Shown here: one piece after another, positions 10,887-22,027 of the stretch
Layout of the letters: each line of letters starts with the position of its first letter
How positions within the stretch are numbered: position 1 is the stretch's first letter
Assembly: GCA_947579665.1 (NCBI GenBank)
Contig: OX388345.1
Coordinates: 28,921,849 to 28,985,848 of the forward strand
Reading direction: 5' to 3'
Length of the DNA: 64,000 nucleotides
Source: Sympetrum striolatum
Taxonomy: Eukaryota > Arthropoda > Insecta > Odonata > Libellulidae
The notes under the pieces: model-generated
The model's database searches: none
Told to the model about the DNA's origin: nothing
The model's input: the letters and a program-made list of their open reading frames with translations, nothing else
Program-made: the position numbers and the translations under genes

Positions 10887-12228
10887 CGTCCTCTGACGTA
10901 CTTTTACGTACGTCTGACGTAATTTTTCACTTCTTCGTCATATGGGAAGTTTTATTCTCGTCTAATTTTATGTGATACACATATATTCTCATTAGCAAGG
11001 GTTGATCTTTGCATAAATGCGTGTTTTGTTATTATTTGTTATTTATATATATTATATCAATTTAGATATTGAGAATATGTATCCCAATTTATTCATCCGT
11101 GATTATTTTTAAAATATTAAAAACAAATTTATTGGTACTAATACATACAAAGTATGTATAGGATTAGTCATTGTCATTGATTGTATAGCAATTAATTAAA
11201 ATTACACATAAGATTATCACTAAATTCACTACAAATCATACATCTTATTGCAATAATCACATATACATTTTAAAACCATTATACAACAATCACAAAAACG
11301 CTCTACTACCATACATTTTATTACAATTACAACGAATGCATTTACTACGGTTCTCATTGCATTTTTACATTACAAAGTGTATAAGAAAGTCATCAAACCT
11401 AAATTGCATATTCCTTTCATTAAAAACTGTTAATTCTCGGTAACGACCCAATATAATATTCTGCTTTTTCCCCTCAGAGGTTTTTGAATCATTAGCACGA
11501 ATACAAACAAAATACAACACCAAAACTTTGCAAAACAATTTTTGAAGTGGAACGTAGCCGCAGAAAAAAAATAGTTTGTGCAATGCTGTTTATAGGAAGC
11601 AAGGTTTATACATTTCTCACGTAACAAAGAACTCGTCGCAATTTAAATTGAGTTAAACGTTGAAATTTTATATATAGTTTGTTTTGGTCCGATATATTGA
11701 ATGAAAATTTAGTTAATGCCTTTTATTTTCGATAGCGGAATTCACGGTGACGAAACGGCAACTGCGAATAACTCTCATTGGAGCTTGAGGGGTTAAACCA
11801 AAGAACTGATTCGCGCTTAAATTATATTTAAATACCTTTCTCCGCTTGCGTATCAAGTAAAATTTCCTTCACTATGAAATTATCCATATTAACGAGCTGA
11901 TTTGAGATAAGTGATTAAGGCGAATATGAAAACATTTCCTTTCTTCGCTTTATCTTAGCTTTTCGCCCGCTTGCACAGCTTACACATGAACTGCCGTCCT
12001 TTTCGCGCCATCGCCTTCTCCTTCAACGCCATTTATCCTTTCAAATAATCAATATGAAAACATTTTCTTATCCTACACTTGCAGGATATGGAATGAAGGA
12101 GCTGAAGCGTGGCTCGAATATTTATCGTAGCAACAGAAGATTGCTAAAGCGTTTAACGTAATGATCAGCCGCATTCGAGACCCGTTAGCGCACTTAGCGG
12201 TAGTCGCCGTACACCAACTTCAGTCTCC
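10887..12228. other. Long AT-rich stretch
   Basis: 10980-11650 is very AT-rich, with many short ATTACA-like words. AATATGAAAACATTT occurs twice, about 128 bp apart (near 11922 and 12050). No gene or mobile element recognised. Confidence 0.4.
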
Positions 12229-12830
12229 TTAACCCTCGAGTACTCGCGTCTGGGTCGAATCGACCCATGTGAATTTTAAAATTATATATCTTTTTATTAG
12301 TGCTTTTTTACTTCTTCTTTCTCATAGTAGCTGAGTTTTAGAATGTTTTGAACCAGCCATGCATTTTCGCCAGATCGGAAATGGAAGTTTAATTATTTAA
12401 ACAAATTTTTCTTAGCGGTAGTGCCAGGTAGATGAAAGACCTTTCCGTAAAATATTGCATTTATGACCTTGTTCCGCCTAAATTTTTAGAGATGTTATAT
12501 AAATTTCATATAATTAACAATTATTATTAATATATTAAATTGTATTTTATTTTTAAACCGTTTACTTTTTATACGCAATATTCCAAATTCATCATCCATA
12601 TACTCGGCGTCAGGGATATCGAATTTTTACAGACTTTTTTTGCAATTTTTAAATATTTATTTGATTTTATTTTAATAACCAGGTTAACCATTAATTAATA
12701 TGAAAATATCACTAATGAATTATAATTCACTACATTTTGAGACAATTTTCCCCTTCGGAAGATGTCGGGTCGATTCCACCCAACACGAGTACTGACGTGA
12801 CGATTTGGGATGCGAGTACTCGAGGCTTAA
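12229..12830. mobile_element. Second piggyBac-type non-autonomous element with TTAA duplication
   Basis: A 594-bp element (12233-12826) flanked by TTAA at 12229-12232 and 12827-12830. Terminal repeats read inward are CCCTCGAGTACTCGCGTC (left) and GCCTCGAGTACTCGCATC (right), 16 of 18 identical. A perfect dyad GGGTCGAATCGACCC lies at 12252-12266 and a near-dyad GGGTCGATTCCACCC at 12767-12781, placed symmetrically inside the ends; another GAGTACT sits at 12787. The interior is AT-rich and non-coding. Its ends differ from those of the 5.2-kb element, so it belongs to a different family. Confidence 0.85.
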
Positions 12831-13479
12831 TAGTGTGTTATTTAAAAGGATCATTGTTGGAAGATATGAGTGATGGGGAAAATAAGATAGCATTGTTGCG
12901 CAAGAGGTAGATTATCGGAGAAGTTACTCATTGTTGTGTAAATTACCCGCTCTGTACTGTGTATTACAGCATATGAGTGCTTTTGCCCTACTTCTATGAT
13001 ATTTTTGCGCAGTTGTCCCTGATTGTGGTACTTGAGAGCCTGTTTCAGATTCTCCAATCGGTGATAGGCCCAACGGGAGAAATTTTGTACAGATATACTG
13101 CTACAGATAAAAGATTACCTTTATTAAGGTAAGGTCTGCTGACAAGACCAATCATTAATGTCCACCATTTGCACAATTTCTAACTTTCTAAATGTAAAAA
13201 CTTTCTTTTCCTGGCAAGGTTTACCAGCAAGGCTTTCCCACTATCACCCGTCCTCCCCTTCTTCGTTTCCCTTACAGGATGAATTATTTCTATATATAGA
13301 CTTTTATTCAGTTTTAGTAAGCTTTTGATTGATTCGTGTTTTTGTACTTTATGTCACCACGGCATCACCTATGCCTCTCATAGCCCAAAGACTTCTCTAA
13401 TAAACTTTCAATGGTTTCATCAACTGCATATTGTTGAACGAACGTTATGAAAACGGATGTGACGAATTTCTAGGGAAAT
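12831..13479. other. Non-coding, nothing recognised
   Basis: Small frames only. The words ATCACCTATGCCTCTCATAG at 13365 looked briefly like a receptor motif but have no supporting frame or splice sites. Confidence 0.35.
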
Positions 13480-13885
13480 TTGGCCGTAGTAAGTTGCCCA
13501 TTTCTAAGTTGCCCTTTTACAAGTTGCTGTTGGAATGGCTCAGTTAGAACGGCCGACGGCAGAACGGCCGTTAGAAAACACGACTTTTATACTGGCAAGT
13601 GCAGTGATACTGTCGGCGATCGGACTAATTAACACGGCGGAGTTCTGTGACAGTTTCTAGCAATGTGATTGGCCAATTTGCTGTATCCCTTTCGTTACGA
13701 ATTTCTGTGATCTTCTTTGTTTTTCCCTCTTGTTCACGAAAAACTGAGTTCTCCGAAGAGAAGGTCATTTACACGAGAGCGCGCTCGCCTGAACATTACG
13801 TCGACGCCAGTGACAGTAGAGGAGTGCTATCTTTCGATCGCGTGTGCTCACATTCTCGTGAATTTACGTGGGAGTCTCTCTAAAG
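13480..13885. other. CpG-rich patch, function unknown
   Basis: Contains a short dyad GAACGGCCG...CGGCAGAACGGCCG near 13548-13571 and a 78-codon + frame (13647-13883) that I do not recognise. It could be a regulatory region or the relic of a mobile element's 5' region. Nothing in the sequence decides between these. Confidence 0.3.
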
Positions 13886-15195
13886 GCTAAGTTGATATCA
13901 TTATTATTTGTGCAAACCGATCCATATCATTTAATTTGTGTATAATAATGTGTTATTCTCACTTGTTCGCATTTATATAGTATTATTTTTCTGTGGTATC
14001 GCACTTGAGCGTATTATCCTTGATAAATGTCTTTCAGAGTCATTGTTTCTTATTCTTTCATTATTTCGAATTTGGTCGTTTGTGTCGCTGGCCCTGTTGA
14101 CTTTCTAACAGGTATTTCACGAAAATAATCGAATGCCGTGTACCGGTGGATGACAAGGTGGGTTCGCCTTCGTTTCTATTTGGTATATTGCAACACGGAT
14201 GACTCCAACATTCAAGAAGAGATCCCAATGTGATAGTGATTCCGATTTGATTACAATGCTAAACTGCTACTCTGGATCAGTACCCACTTAAAAGTATTCA
14301 GACATCATTAATTGGATCTCTCTCTTAACGATCAAATGGCTATTCAAGTGATTCAAGAGCTATGAGTTCAACCGCTGATGTCCAAACGTGTGTTAACGGG
14401 TTGTAACCATGATCTTATTTATGGAATGTAAGTCTTATGGTGATACTGCTTTAACTGGTAAATGAATGCAGAGTGATTTCAACTGTCTAAATACTTCTAA
14501 ACATTAAATTTACCATACTGGACCCTGTTCTTTTCGTTGGTAAAAACATATTCAGTCTATATCAACCAGTCCTCACATGTATTATATAGCTTCTGATACG
14601 CTTATGTCTTTTCACTACTCTCAGTTGAAAATGTGAATCTCCTTAAATTAAAATATTTTCATTCAGGTTACGATGAGAATATCGTAATTTAAGAAAAATG
14701 GAGTCATTTTTAATGTGATTTTTATGCTTGGGATAAATTAAAGAAATTGATATACTGGGTTGGCGGTGAAAGAACCTACCATAGAGGCTAAAATGACTTT
14801 ACATAAAAGAGTGCTTGCACCTACCTTTTAACAATGGCGATGGAGTTTGAAAATCGAGGGAAGAATATGAGTTGACTGACGATTGTTGGAATTCATCACG
14901 TGAGTAGTAATTAAGGAAATCCCGGATAGTTAGTCTCAACAAGGTTGATCATAACTCAGTAATGACTTCGTGATGCGCTGCTGTTGGTCGGACACCGCTG
15001 TACACCCACTTCCATCATGTATGAAGCTACTCCCTTCATTCTGGACATATGACCTTTAGGAGAAAAAATCAATACGTGAAATTAATTGCACCATCCATAT
15101 CTCCAGTAAATCCAGATGTGAAATATTAATTGAAACTTTTATTATATAAAGAGAAATAGGGAAGTACAATATAAGTTAGGAGCAGTTGCAAAAGT
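13886..15195. other. Non-coding, nothing recognised
   Basis: Moderately AT-rich with no long frame, repeat or dyad noticed. Confidence 0.4.
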
Positions 15196-15608
15196 TTAAT
15201 TCTTGACCCAAAATAGAAGTGAGCTTCTCGCTGTCCGTTCGTGCAACTTGGGTGTGTTGAGCATATTAATGAACTGGTTACAGCTGAAATGGATGGATGT
15301 GAGGAGTACGTGTGGTAAAAACAGGAAGGGATGAGGCCAGTAATGAATGTATGTGACTAAAGGAAAGGATGCGTGACTAATATATGAAAGGGGTTGACGT
15401 ATGGAAAGGAAGCAGGTTGACAAAGGTGGGAAGGGAGAAAAAGCTGATGAAAATGGGGAATGAGATGCTGAAGATGCACGCAAAGAATGGAAGAGAATGT
15501 GCGAAAATAAATATGAATGTGACTGGAGCGAAATATAATGCAAGAATAAGAAAGTGCGGAGTACTATTGCGGATTAATGAAGCTAATCAGGCGCTCACCC
15601 GGAAATAG
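15196..15608. other. Strongly purine-biased tract on the + strand
   Basis: Long runs such as GGAAGGGATGAGG and AAAGGTGGGAAGGGAGAAAA give overlapping open frames on both strands (115 codons -, 74 codons +), because purine-only codons avoid stops in one direction and pyrimidine codons in the other. Compositional openness, not coding, is the simplest reading. Similar tracts lie at 38692-39030, 43196-43560 and 56862-57349. Confidence 0.45.
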
Positions 15609-15785
15609 AATAGAGTTATTACTATTTATGTAATGTGATTGCGCAATGTATTACATATAATTTATATTTAATGTAAAGAGATTCCTTCCTCTAAACTTAA
15701 TTATTCAGTCTTTTATACTTTATTCACGGTCGTTATTAATCACCATGACGATACATACATTACATAAACAGAAAAGAATAAAATC

Positions 15786-15868
15786 AACATGACTGGGAAC
15801 CCAGGTCTCCCACATTCCGAGTAGTTGTTGCGAGCACTGAACTACCATATCGAATCAGCGCTCCTGTG
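15786..15868 (-). mobile_element. tRNA-derived SINE head
   Basis: On the - strand: ATATGGTAGTTCAGTGCTCG (A-box-like) then, about 30 bp later, GACCTGGGTTCCCAGTC (a B-box position with GGGTTC preserved but the following CGA altered). The internal Pol III promoter is degraded. No cloverleaf with intact acceptor pairing was found, so it is not a tRNA gene. Confidence 0.5.
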
Positions 15869-15974
15869 AACCATTGAGTAGCTGCGTGATAAGTAGTTAT
15901 TCATGTTGCAAAATTATGAAAAGTGCATAAAATGGCTTATTCAGCTTTGTTTATAGAATAAAACATATTTTGAT

Positions 15975-16143
15975 AGCATAGATGGCGATTCAGCCGAAAC
16001 CGGTCGTTTTGATCAAGTATTCAATTCTATTATTTCTTTTACCCTTACGTAATATCGTTCCACGAATCGAGACTTAAAACGATTTAGTATATCTCCTTTC
16101 AAGATTTTTTAGTTCCTTTTCTTCATAAAATGTCATTTAAATC
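15975..16143 (+). repeat. Diverged duplicated segment, copy 1
   Basis: The order GATGGCGAT, TTTTACCCTTACGTAATAT, GTTCCACGAA, CTTTCAAG, TTCCTTTTCTTCATAAAAT recurs about 290-310 bp downstream. CAGCCGAAACCGGTCG just after the start resembles the conserved block near ends of some retroelements (compare 51080-51115 and 58090-58130). Family not identified. Confidence 0.5.
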
Positions 16144-16284
16144 TCTTTGTCTTCTTCTAAATAGACTTTTTCAGTGAAAGAAGCTGGATGAGAGTAATAT
16201 GAACTTTGTATGGAAAAAATAAACTGAAATCACTGCTGATAAACTATACATGCTCAAAATGCTTGCAATTTTGTTTCTTGTGTG

Positions 16285-16431
16285 TGTCTGAAGATGGCAA
16301 TGGAGCGTATATTACTAGCTATTTGTTTTACCTTTTCGTAATATAGTTCTATGAAGCGGTACCAAACTCTATAGAGTACATCCAATTTCAAGGCTCTCCT
16401 AAATTTCTTTTCTTCACAAAATATCGTTCAC
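16285..16431 (+). repeat. Diverged duplicated segment, copy 2
   Basis: It matches copy 1 through GAAGATGGCAATGG, TTTTACCTTTTCGTAATAT, GTTCTATGAA, TTTCAAGG and TTTCTTTTCTTCACAAAAT. A third partial version of the final block is at 17622-17684. Confidence 0.5.
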
Positions 16432-16490
16432 CGTACATACTCCAGTATAAGCGAATCCGAATATAAGCCGAGACATAAAATTTTATAACA
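16430..16490 (+). mobile_element. Fragment end of a TATAAGCCGAG element
   Basis: ACCGTACATACTCCAGTATA followed by ATATAAGCCGAG matches the terminal repeat of the fuller element at 50016-50336. No opposite end was found nearby, so it is a fragment abutting the duplicated segment. Confidence 0.45.
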
Positions 16491-16678
16491 AAAAAATTGG
16501 GCAAAATTATTTAGTCTTGTAAAAGTATGTAGTATGAGTGAGTATTTTCAGGTAAATGGCATTCATAGTTAGCCAACTAACAAGCAAATCTCATTCCACT
16601 TTATCTTTGGACGGGACTGATAAGTAGACATTAATTAATGCGACTTGTAATATATCTGTTTGTATCAATTTCCGTCAA

Positions 16679-17020
16679 TGTTTTCGCGGTTTTCTTCGCT
16701 CCCCTTCTTGTGTGAGCGTTTACTCGCACAGTGGGTTTTACTCCAAAAGTCTTCTGCCGATGTGTTTTTCCCCACGCCCCCATTCTTTTATTTACCTTTT
16801 CTATGTTTACTTTATATATAATATGTAAAATATATAATATATAAAATATATAATATATAAAATACATAATATATAATATATAATATGTGAAATGTAAACA
16901 TATATATATTTGTATTTTTACATATTATCTCCATTGTTTGCACAGCTAAATGTCTTCAAAGGTTAGGTGCAAGATATGGGACTAACCTCGCCAAAGAAAG
17001 AGTATTTATTATTGTTATTA
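16679..17020 (+). mobile_element. LINE 3' end, family F2, interrupted by an AT minisatellite
   Basis: F2 landmarks TGTTTTCGCGG, CTCCCCTTCTTGTG, CAGTGGGTTTTACTCC, GGTTAGGTGCAAGATATGGG, CTAACCTCGCCAAAGAAAG and a TTATTATTGTTATT tail are in order but diverged. The usual spacer is expanded by an AT-only minisatellite (16811-16910). Confidence 0.6.
16811..16910. repeat. AT-only minisatellite, ATATAATATATAAAAT-type unit
   Basis: Repeating AATATATAAAATATAT-like units with slight variation, inside the F2 LINE tail. Confidence 0.75.
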
Positions 17021-17621
17021 ATTTCAAAATAAAATTTCCAAGAAAAACAGTAGTTCCGTAAGCGGAAAAGGGGGTCAAAAATTGACTAAGAATTGTTGAT
17101 TAAGTGAGGAATTTTCAAGCCGATTTCCAACTACGACAGTCGGACAGTTTTTCACTGGAGACCGTGAAGGGAAACCCTCACTCAAGCAAGCCTAGGAGGG
17201 CTTTTGAACATAAAAATGGGATGAAAAACTCGGTATCAAAAGTATATATAGCATATACTATTGGGTTGCTAGTTGTATGGTTTTGGATTTCCTAGACACT
17301 TTTTCTTTTCCTGTCATTGTCAGATTTCGATTTTTATCGCGTTAACGAGGTTTCCTTCATCTTTAGATTATTCATTTTTACGTTGATTAAATAACATCCC
17401 AGTATCCGTTCCATTATCGACGTCTCTCCATGTATCAATTTACGTTACATCACTCCCTACTACTGGGAGAATTTCAGCGGAATAACAAGCTAATTAAATG
17501 CGAAAATGCCATTCAAAAATGCTTAGTTATTAATTAATTAAATAATAAGCCCAGGGAACTTTTACGCTTACTAAATTTCACTTAAAAATTGCTGAAAAAC
17601 TCGGCTAATACACAAGTGTAT
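17021..17621. other. Non-coding, nothing recognised
   Basis: A 63-codon + frame at 17104-17295 is unassigned. Confidence 0.35.
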
Positions 17622-17684
17622 GTGGTACATCCCTTTTTTAAGCTTTACCTAAATTTAATTCCTTCGCAAAATACCATTTAAATC
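17622..17684 (+). repeat. Third partial copy of the 16-kb duplicated segment
   Basis: GTACATCC, CTAAATTTAATTCCTTCGCA and AAAATACCATTTAAATCAC align with the last third of the copies at 15975 and 16285. Confidence 0.4.
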
Positions 17685-18390
17685 ACTTTTCCCCGTCCTC
17701 GCGAGAGGCATCTCAGCAGCGCGATTCGTTGCAATGTCCACCAAACATTCCCTACATTTTCCTCTCTCAACTCTTCTCCCCGCGCTTTTAAATTTCACTC
17801 CTCCGATCTTTCATTCTGTCAGGCGCAGCTTGTGCCTTTGAAACGTTTACCTAAAAATCCATTATCGTGGTTTTTTCCAGTGCGAGCGAAGAAAATTGAC
17901 CGCAGGTATTCTTGCCTTGGGTTCCATCCCTTCTAATCTCTCATTTAAATATTCAAGGGACGAGCCCCAGCAGGGCTCTTCCCTCGGCGTAAATGGATTT
18001 CGGCGGAATGAAATTTCACTTCCATTTCAATCGGCCATTATTCGATTATGCCCACGCTTCGCTTTCTAAAATCTTCCGCTGAAATTGCTAAATATCGCCT
18101 ATCGGCGATCATGATTTTGCGCCAAACATAAAACACAATGAATGCGCGATCGTTTGTAAAAGGGCTTGCGGAGATACGGCGAAGCTGAAAATTCAGTACG
18201 TGCACCGGTGGAGCGAATCCGTTGCGATGCCGAAGCCCTGATTCGCCGGGTTTTCTGGTATTTGCCCATGTGCTTCGATTACAAAGGAATGAGAGTGGGT
18301 GATTGGAGGTGGAGTTAAAGCTTTCATTGACATACGCACAGTTAACGCTCTAGAAATATAAATATTCCAGAAATGTAAACTTTTACTATA
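17685..18390. other. CpG-rich single-copy-looking stretch
   Basis: Much richer in CG dinucleotides than the surrounding AT-rich DNA, roughly 17700-18290. No open frame over 60 codons, no dyad and no copy elsewhere in the window. Unique CpG-rich DNA inside a large intron is a candidate cis-regulatory region, but no motif set was recognised. Confidence 0.3.
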
Positions 18391-18451
18391 CCACAGTGTT
18401 AGTTTACCCTCATGGAGTATTTTTACGTCAATAAAATTACCACAAAGTTAC
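18391..18451. repeat. Dispersed repeat A, copy 2
   Basis: Same orientation and landmarks as 2202-2264. Confidence 0.5.
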
Positions 18452-18734
18452 TCCCGACTCTGTATAATTCTAGAAATACTTTTCAATTCTAAATTGAAGA
18501 GAAAACTGTGAATACTAGCTGAATATTGTTTTAGCCAATTTTAGCAAAACTCTTGGTCACCCTTCGTTTACCTTTTATTTTTATTAATTTTTTGTCTTAT
18601 TAATTGTTTCCTCATGGTTTACTATTGCAGTTTTTCCTGTTTCTGTTTTTATTTCATTATTAATCTGTAATTTAGTTATAGTTCTATTGCTTTTGTAATT
18701 TCCATGTTATACACAGCTTTATTTAACATCTTTT

Positions 18735-18820
18735 AGCTTGTACTATCAGTAGGTTTGCGCAGGTTTTTCACACCCCCTTCTCTGTGGGTGTTTTCCTGCT
18801 GTGGATATTTTTTCTTATGA
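18735..18820 (+). mobile_element. LINE fragment, family F1 (internal part of the 3' region)
   Basis: ACACCCCCTTCTCTGTGGGT, TTTTCCTGCTGTGGATA and TTTTTTCTTA match F1, but the segment stops before the GTCTCAATCTCG stem-loop, so the usual 3' end is missing. Confidence 0.55.
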
Positions 18821-20150
18821 TACCATACTAATTTTTCGAGTTTCCTCTACAAATTGAGAGTTCCCATATGGTAGACGATGAGATCTTAATAGTATAATTA
18901 TGAAAGCCTTTGGATATCATATTCACTATATCCTTTACGTAGTCGGATGTTTTAATATTTAATTTCCGGTTAATTTTATAACAAGCCTTTCTACCAAAGA
19001 GATCTATAGAATCCGAATTCAAGAACTCCCATTTTTAGCAATGTGAATTACTTTTAAAACATCAAACTTCTACCGAAAATTCTTCATCTTTTTAATTTTT
19101 TTCGCTATTTCAAGCTGAAAAATACATGGCATGATGTGGATAAGATTCTTGCTGGAATTTCATTGCTATATTTTGCTGCTGGATTTTCTAATTTAATGAT
19201 TAATGACTGTATATGTTTTAGAATTTTGTTCATTAAAACTTTCCCTGGGAAGATTCTTCTGAAAAATCTGAGATTTAACTGTATGTTCAAAGCAAACGCA
19301 ATTCTGCCTAAAGTAGAACCCGGGACACTTAGACCTATATAAAGTGCTCTCTACTCTTCTGCGTGACATAATTATATGAAATTTAAATATTAACAATTCT
19401 GCCAATCATAGTTCTCCAGCCTCAGACGAACAATGATGATAGCTCACGCAAATGTATACAAACCACCTTTTAACCCTAGAGTAAAGATTGTCATACATAA
19501 GAGTACATAGTTCTAAGTAAATCGGACGTGGTCAAGCTCACGGTCAAGTTCACGTCTAATGATATCCGTTAGACGGAATTAGTCGCAATAAATATGAATT
19601 CAGTAGAAATACAAGGTTTATTGTTCTAATATTTTATGTATTCCGGAATTTTCATCCAATAGTACGCAAAAATACATGCATAGATAGACGACATATTAAT
19701 TAAATAACTCAGATCTTTGTCTACTAAGATACTTTTACGAAGTATTACCTTCTTTTGGCAAAATTCTTTTTCCGTTTTTTATCTTATTTATTGCTCATTT
19801 TTAACCAACTCATTTTGTTTAACTTCATATCCATATCCATTATAATAATATATCAATCAGTCTGTATTTTATGATTTCAAACAAGCTATAAAAATTAATA
19901 CCTTTTTATTTGTCTTTCTATTCAATTACACAGTTATGATTCCGTTATATTTCCTCATGAATCATGATTATAGTCTCTAACTCCTTTTCTGTATCACTAA
20001 TGTGAAATAAACATTTGTTAGAATTCGGTATTTTAACCATCATTTTTAGTTCAATCCAGTAGTTTTAAATAAATTTCGCTCTTTATATTCATCAAGGAAA
20101 GGGTTAAAGTACATACTTTTGCATATAAGGGCGTGCACCCAGGAAAAATC
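18821..20150. other. AT-rich non-coding stretch
   Basis: Overlapping 60-70 codon frames on both strands at 19100-19400 show no motif. A short dyad CGTCTAA...TTAGACG lies near 19552-19575. Otherwise nothing recognised. Confidence 0.4.
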
Positions 20151-20252
20151 CCAAGGAAAATCGGACTTGAAGAAAGTCTGACGGGGCCGGGAATCGAACC
20201 CGGGATCTCCCTCTATCCGGGAGGCCGCCTTAACCATCTAGAAGGCCAGAAC
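20151..20252 (-). mobile_element. tRNA-derived SINE, left member of a head-to-head pair
   Basis: On the - strand the head reads CTAGATGGTTAAGGCGGCC (A-box region), then GGGTTCGATTCCC, a perfect B box, then GACTTTCTTCAAGTCC and TTTTCCTTGG as the body. A and B box spacing fits a tRNA-derived Pol III promoter. The acceptor stem is not paired, so it is a SINE, not a tRNA gene. Confidence 0.75.
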
Positions 20253-20285
20253 TTTCGGTTCTCCAGAATACCCGGTTCAGAACCG

Positions 20286-20392
20286 GTTCTGGCTGGATAG
20301 CCTAGATGGTTAAGGCAGCCTTCCGGATAGAAGAAGATCCCGAGTTCGTTTCCCGGCCCCGTCCGATTTTTTTCAAGTCCGTTTTTCCTTGG
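20286..20392 (+). mobile_element. tRNA-derived SINE, right member of a head-to-head pair
   Basis: The same family in the opposite orientation: GGATAGCCTAGATGGTTAAG, GAGTTCGTTTCCC (B box with one change) and TTCAAGTCCGTTTTTCCTTG. Only 33 bp separate the heads; the spacer contains the dyad CCGGTTCAGAACCGG (20272-20286). Read across, the pair is an inverted repeat with arms of about 100 bp. Confidence 0.75.
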
Positions 20393-22027
20393 GGCTTCAT
20401 ATTAATATTCAGTTCCTGCGCGAAAGAAATTCTTATCTGGTTGTGGCAAATGTTTAGAGTTTTTCTGCATATATGTGCTGTAATTTTGTTTATGGGTTTC
20501 CTTGACAACGGAAAGCGCCTAATCCAAGCACTTTTTGTGAAGAAGACTAGATCGTCTTCCCTTGCTATTTCTGCAAATCTCGTACTATTTCTTCCCCCCA
20601 TATTAATCTCCTGCAACTGAATGCTTAGAAATGATTAAGGATCGCAAACACCAGGTAATGAAGTAATTATGAAATTATAAGTACCCCGTACAGAAAATGT
20701 TTTCTGTCTGGACGAGTATGGACGATCTGAAGTTCCTATGACGGCGTTTAAATATGGTTTTGATTGTACAATGAGTCTATAGGCCAATTGCTTGGGCATA
20801 TAAGCAATACAGCACCACGCAGAATTTTCCTTCAATCCGTTGACGTCCTGTGCAGATAAAAGCTTTTAATTTCACCGCATGTATGGTGTGGAACCCAAAA
20901 TCTGCGGTGGAGGTCTTGAATAATGCGTTTTTGAATCAGATAAATCGATTAATTCGGATTATAAATTGGTGAAGAAGCTTGGCGTGGAAATCATATTGCC
21001 AGAAATTGACCAGGGAATCAAATTTATCCATTGCAGAAAAATACATACGAGGAAAAAGGATTCCAATACTGCGCAAATATGCTGATAGCAATACTTAAAA
21101 TATGAGAATAAATATGGCCAAATAGTAAAAATGGAAAACACAATCAGCAAGTACAGTTATATAGAATATCAATAAACAATGTCATGTTTATACTTCGATA
21201 AGGTATGTCAAGAATAAGTATGTGAAAAGAGAATTTAATTTAGTACATGATAATACTCTATGTATAGTACTCAGCCCGAAATAGGGAACTCATTCCCTCA
21301 AACATTAGCTACCAAGAGCTAGTAAGGGGTAATGAGGCAGATAAAGCAAGATGAGGAGTGAGGTAGTTAGACCTTCCTTTCCTCCACAAGCCACAATGCT
21401 ATAAGCAGAACATTTCCACGTAGTTAAAAATAACTTATTCTTAGAGTGACATTTTTCTTGACATCCCATAAGGAGATAACTAAAATTAAATAAATAAATA
21501 CCTTAATTGCCGCTAAATTATTAATTAAAACCTTATTAGCTTTCATGCCATCACAACCATAATCAAGACTATGACACAAGTAAATAGAAAATACATTTAA
21601 ATACATTTTTCTATTTCTGTACTAATAGAAAATTAAAATTGACAAAAAACGAATGATAAATTCATCATAATATGGTGGGAGGAACCAAATGACAATGCAA
21701 GGCTATAAAAATAAATATGAAAAGCGTATTCAAAAATCCATGACTACAAAATGTAATAATTTGAGAAAATAACCAGATAGAAATTATGGTACATATATAT
21801 AGATATATGGTACCCATTTATTTGTGTTTGTGATTCCTATGCTCTTATTTTAGAGATTCCTCCGGGGCTTTCCTCCCCATCGCTCTGTAAGCTGGTTTCC
21901 TCTTTGAGGTTCTCTAGTGGGGGCGCCACAAGTGGAGACGCTACCCCCCGTGCTTACAAAGCATCCCGTTAGCGGATTGGAATCGACTCCACGTGTTTCA
22001 GCGGTTAGAACATCTGCCGTGGAAGAT
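20393..22027. other. Non-coding, nothing firmly recognised
   Basis: AAGATGAGGAGTGAGG near 21348-21363 is the reverse complement of words at 3120-3140 and 40990-41010, perhaps a shared SINE body. TCAGCGGTTAGAACATC near 21998 is A-box-like but has no B box after it. Confidence 0.35.

Noticed and set aside
13347..13400. ATCACCTATGCCTC translating to ITYAS, similar to the ISYAST segment that should follow the receptor exon
   Set aside because: It lies upstream of the exon on the same strand, the frame has no continued similarity, and no acceptor or donor frames it.
15196..15543. 115-codon - frame as a gene
   Set aside because: Same reason: strand purine skew explains the lack of stops on both strands.
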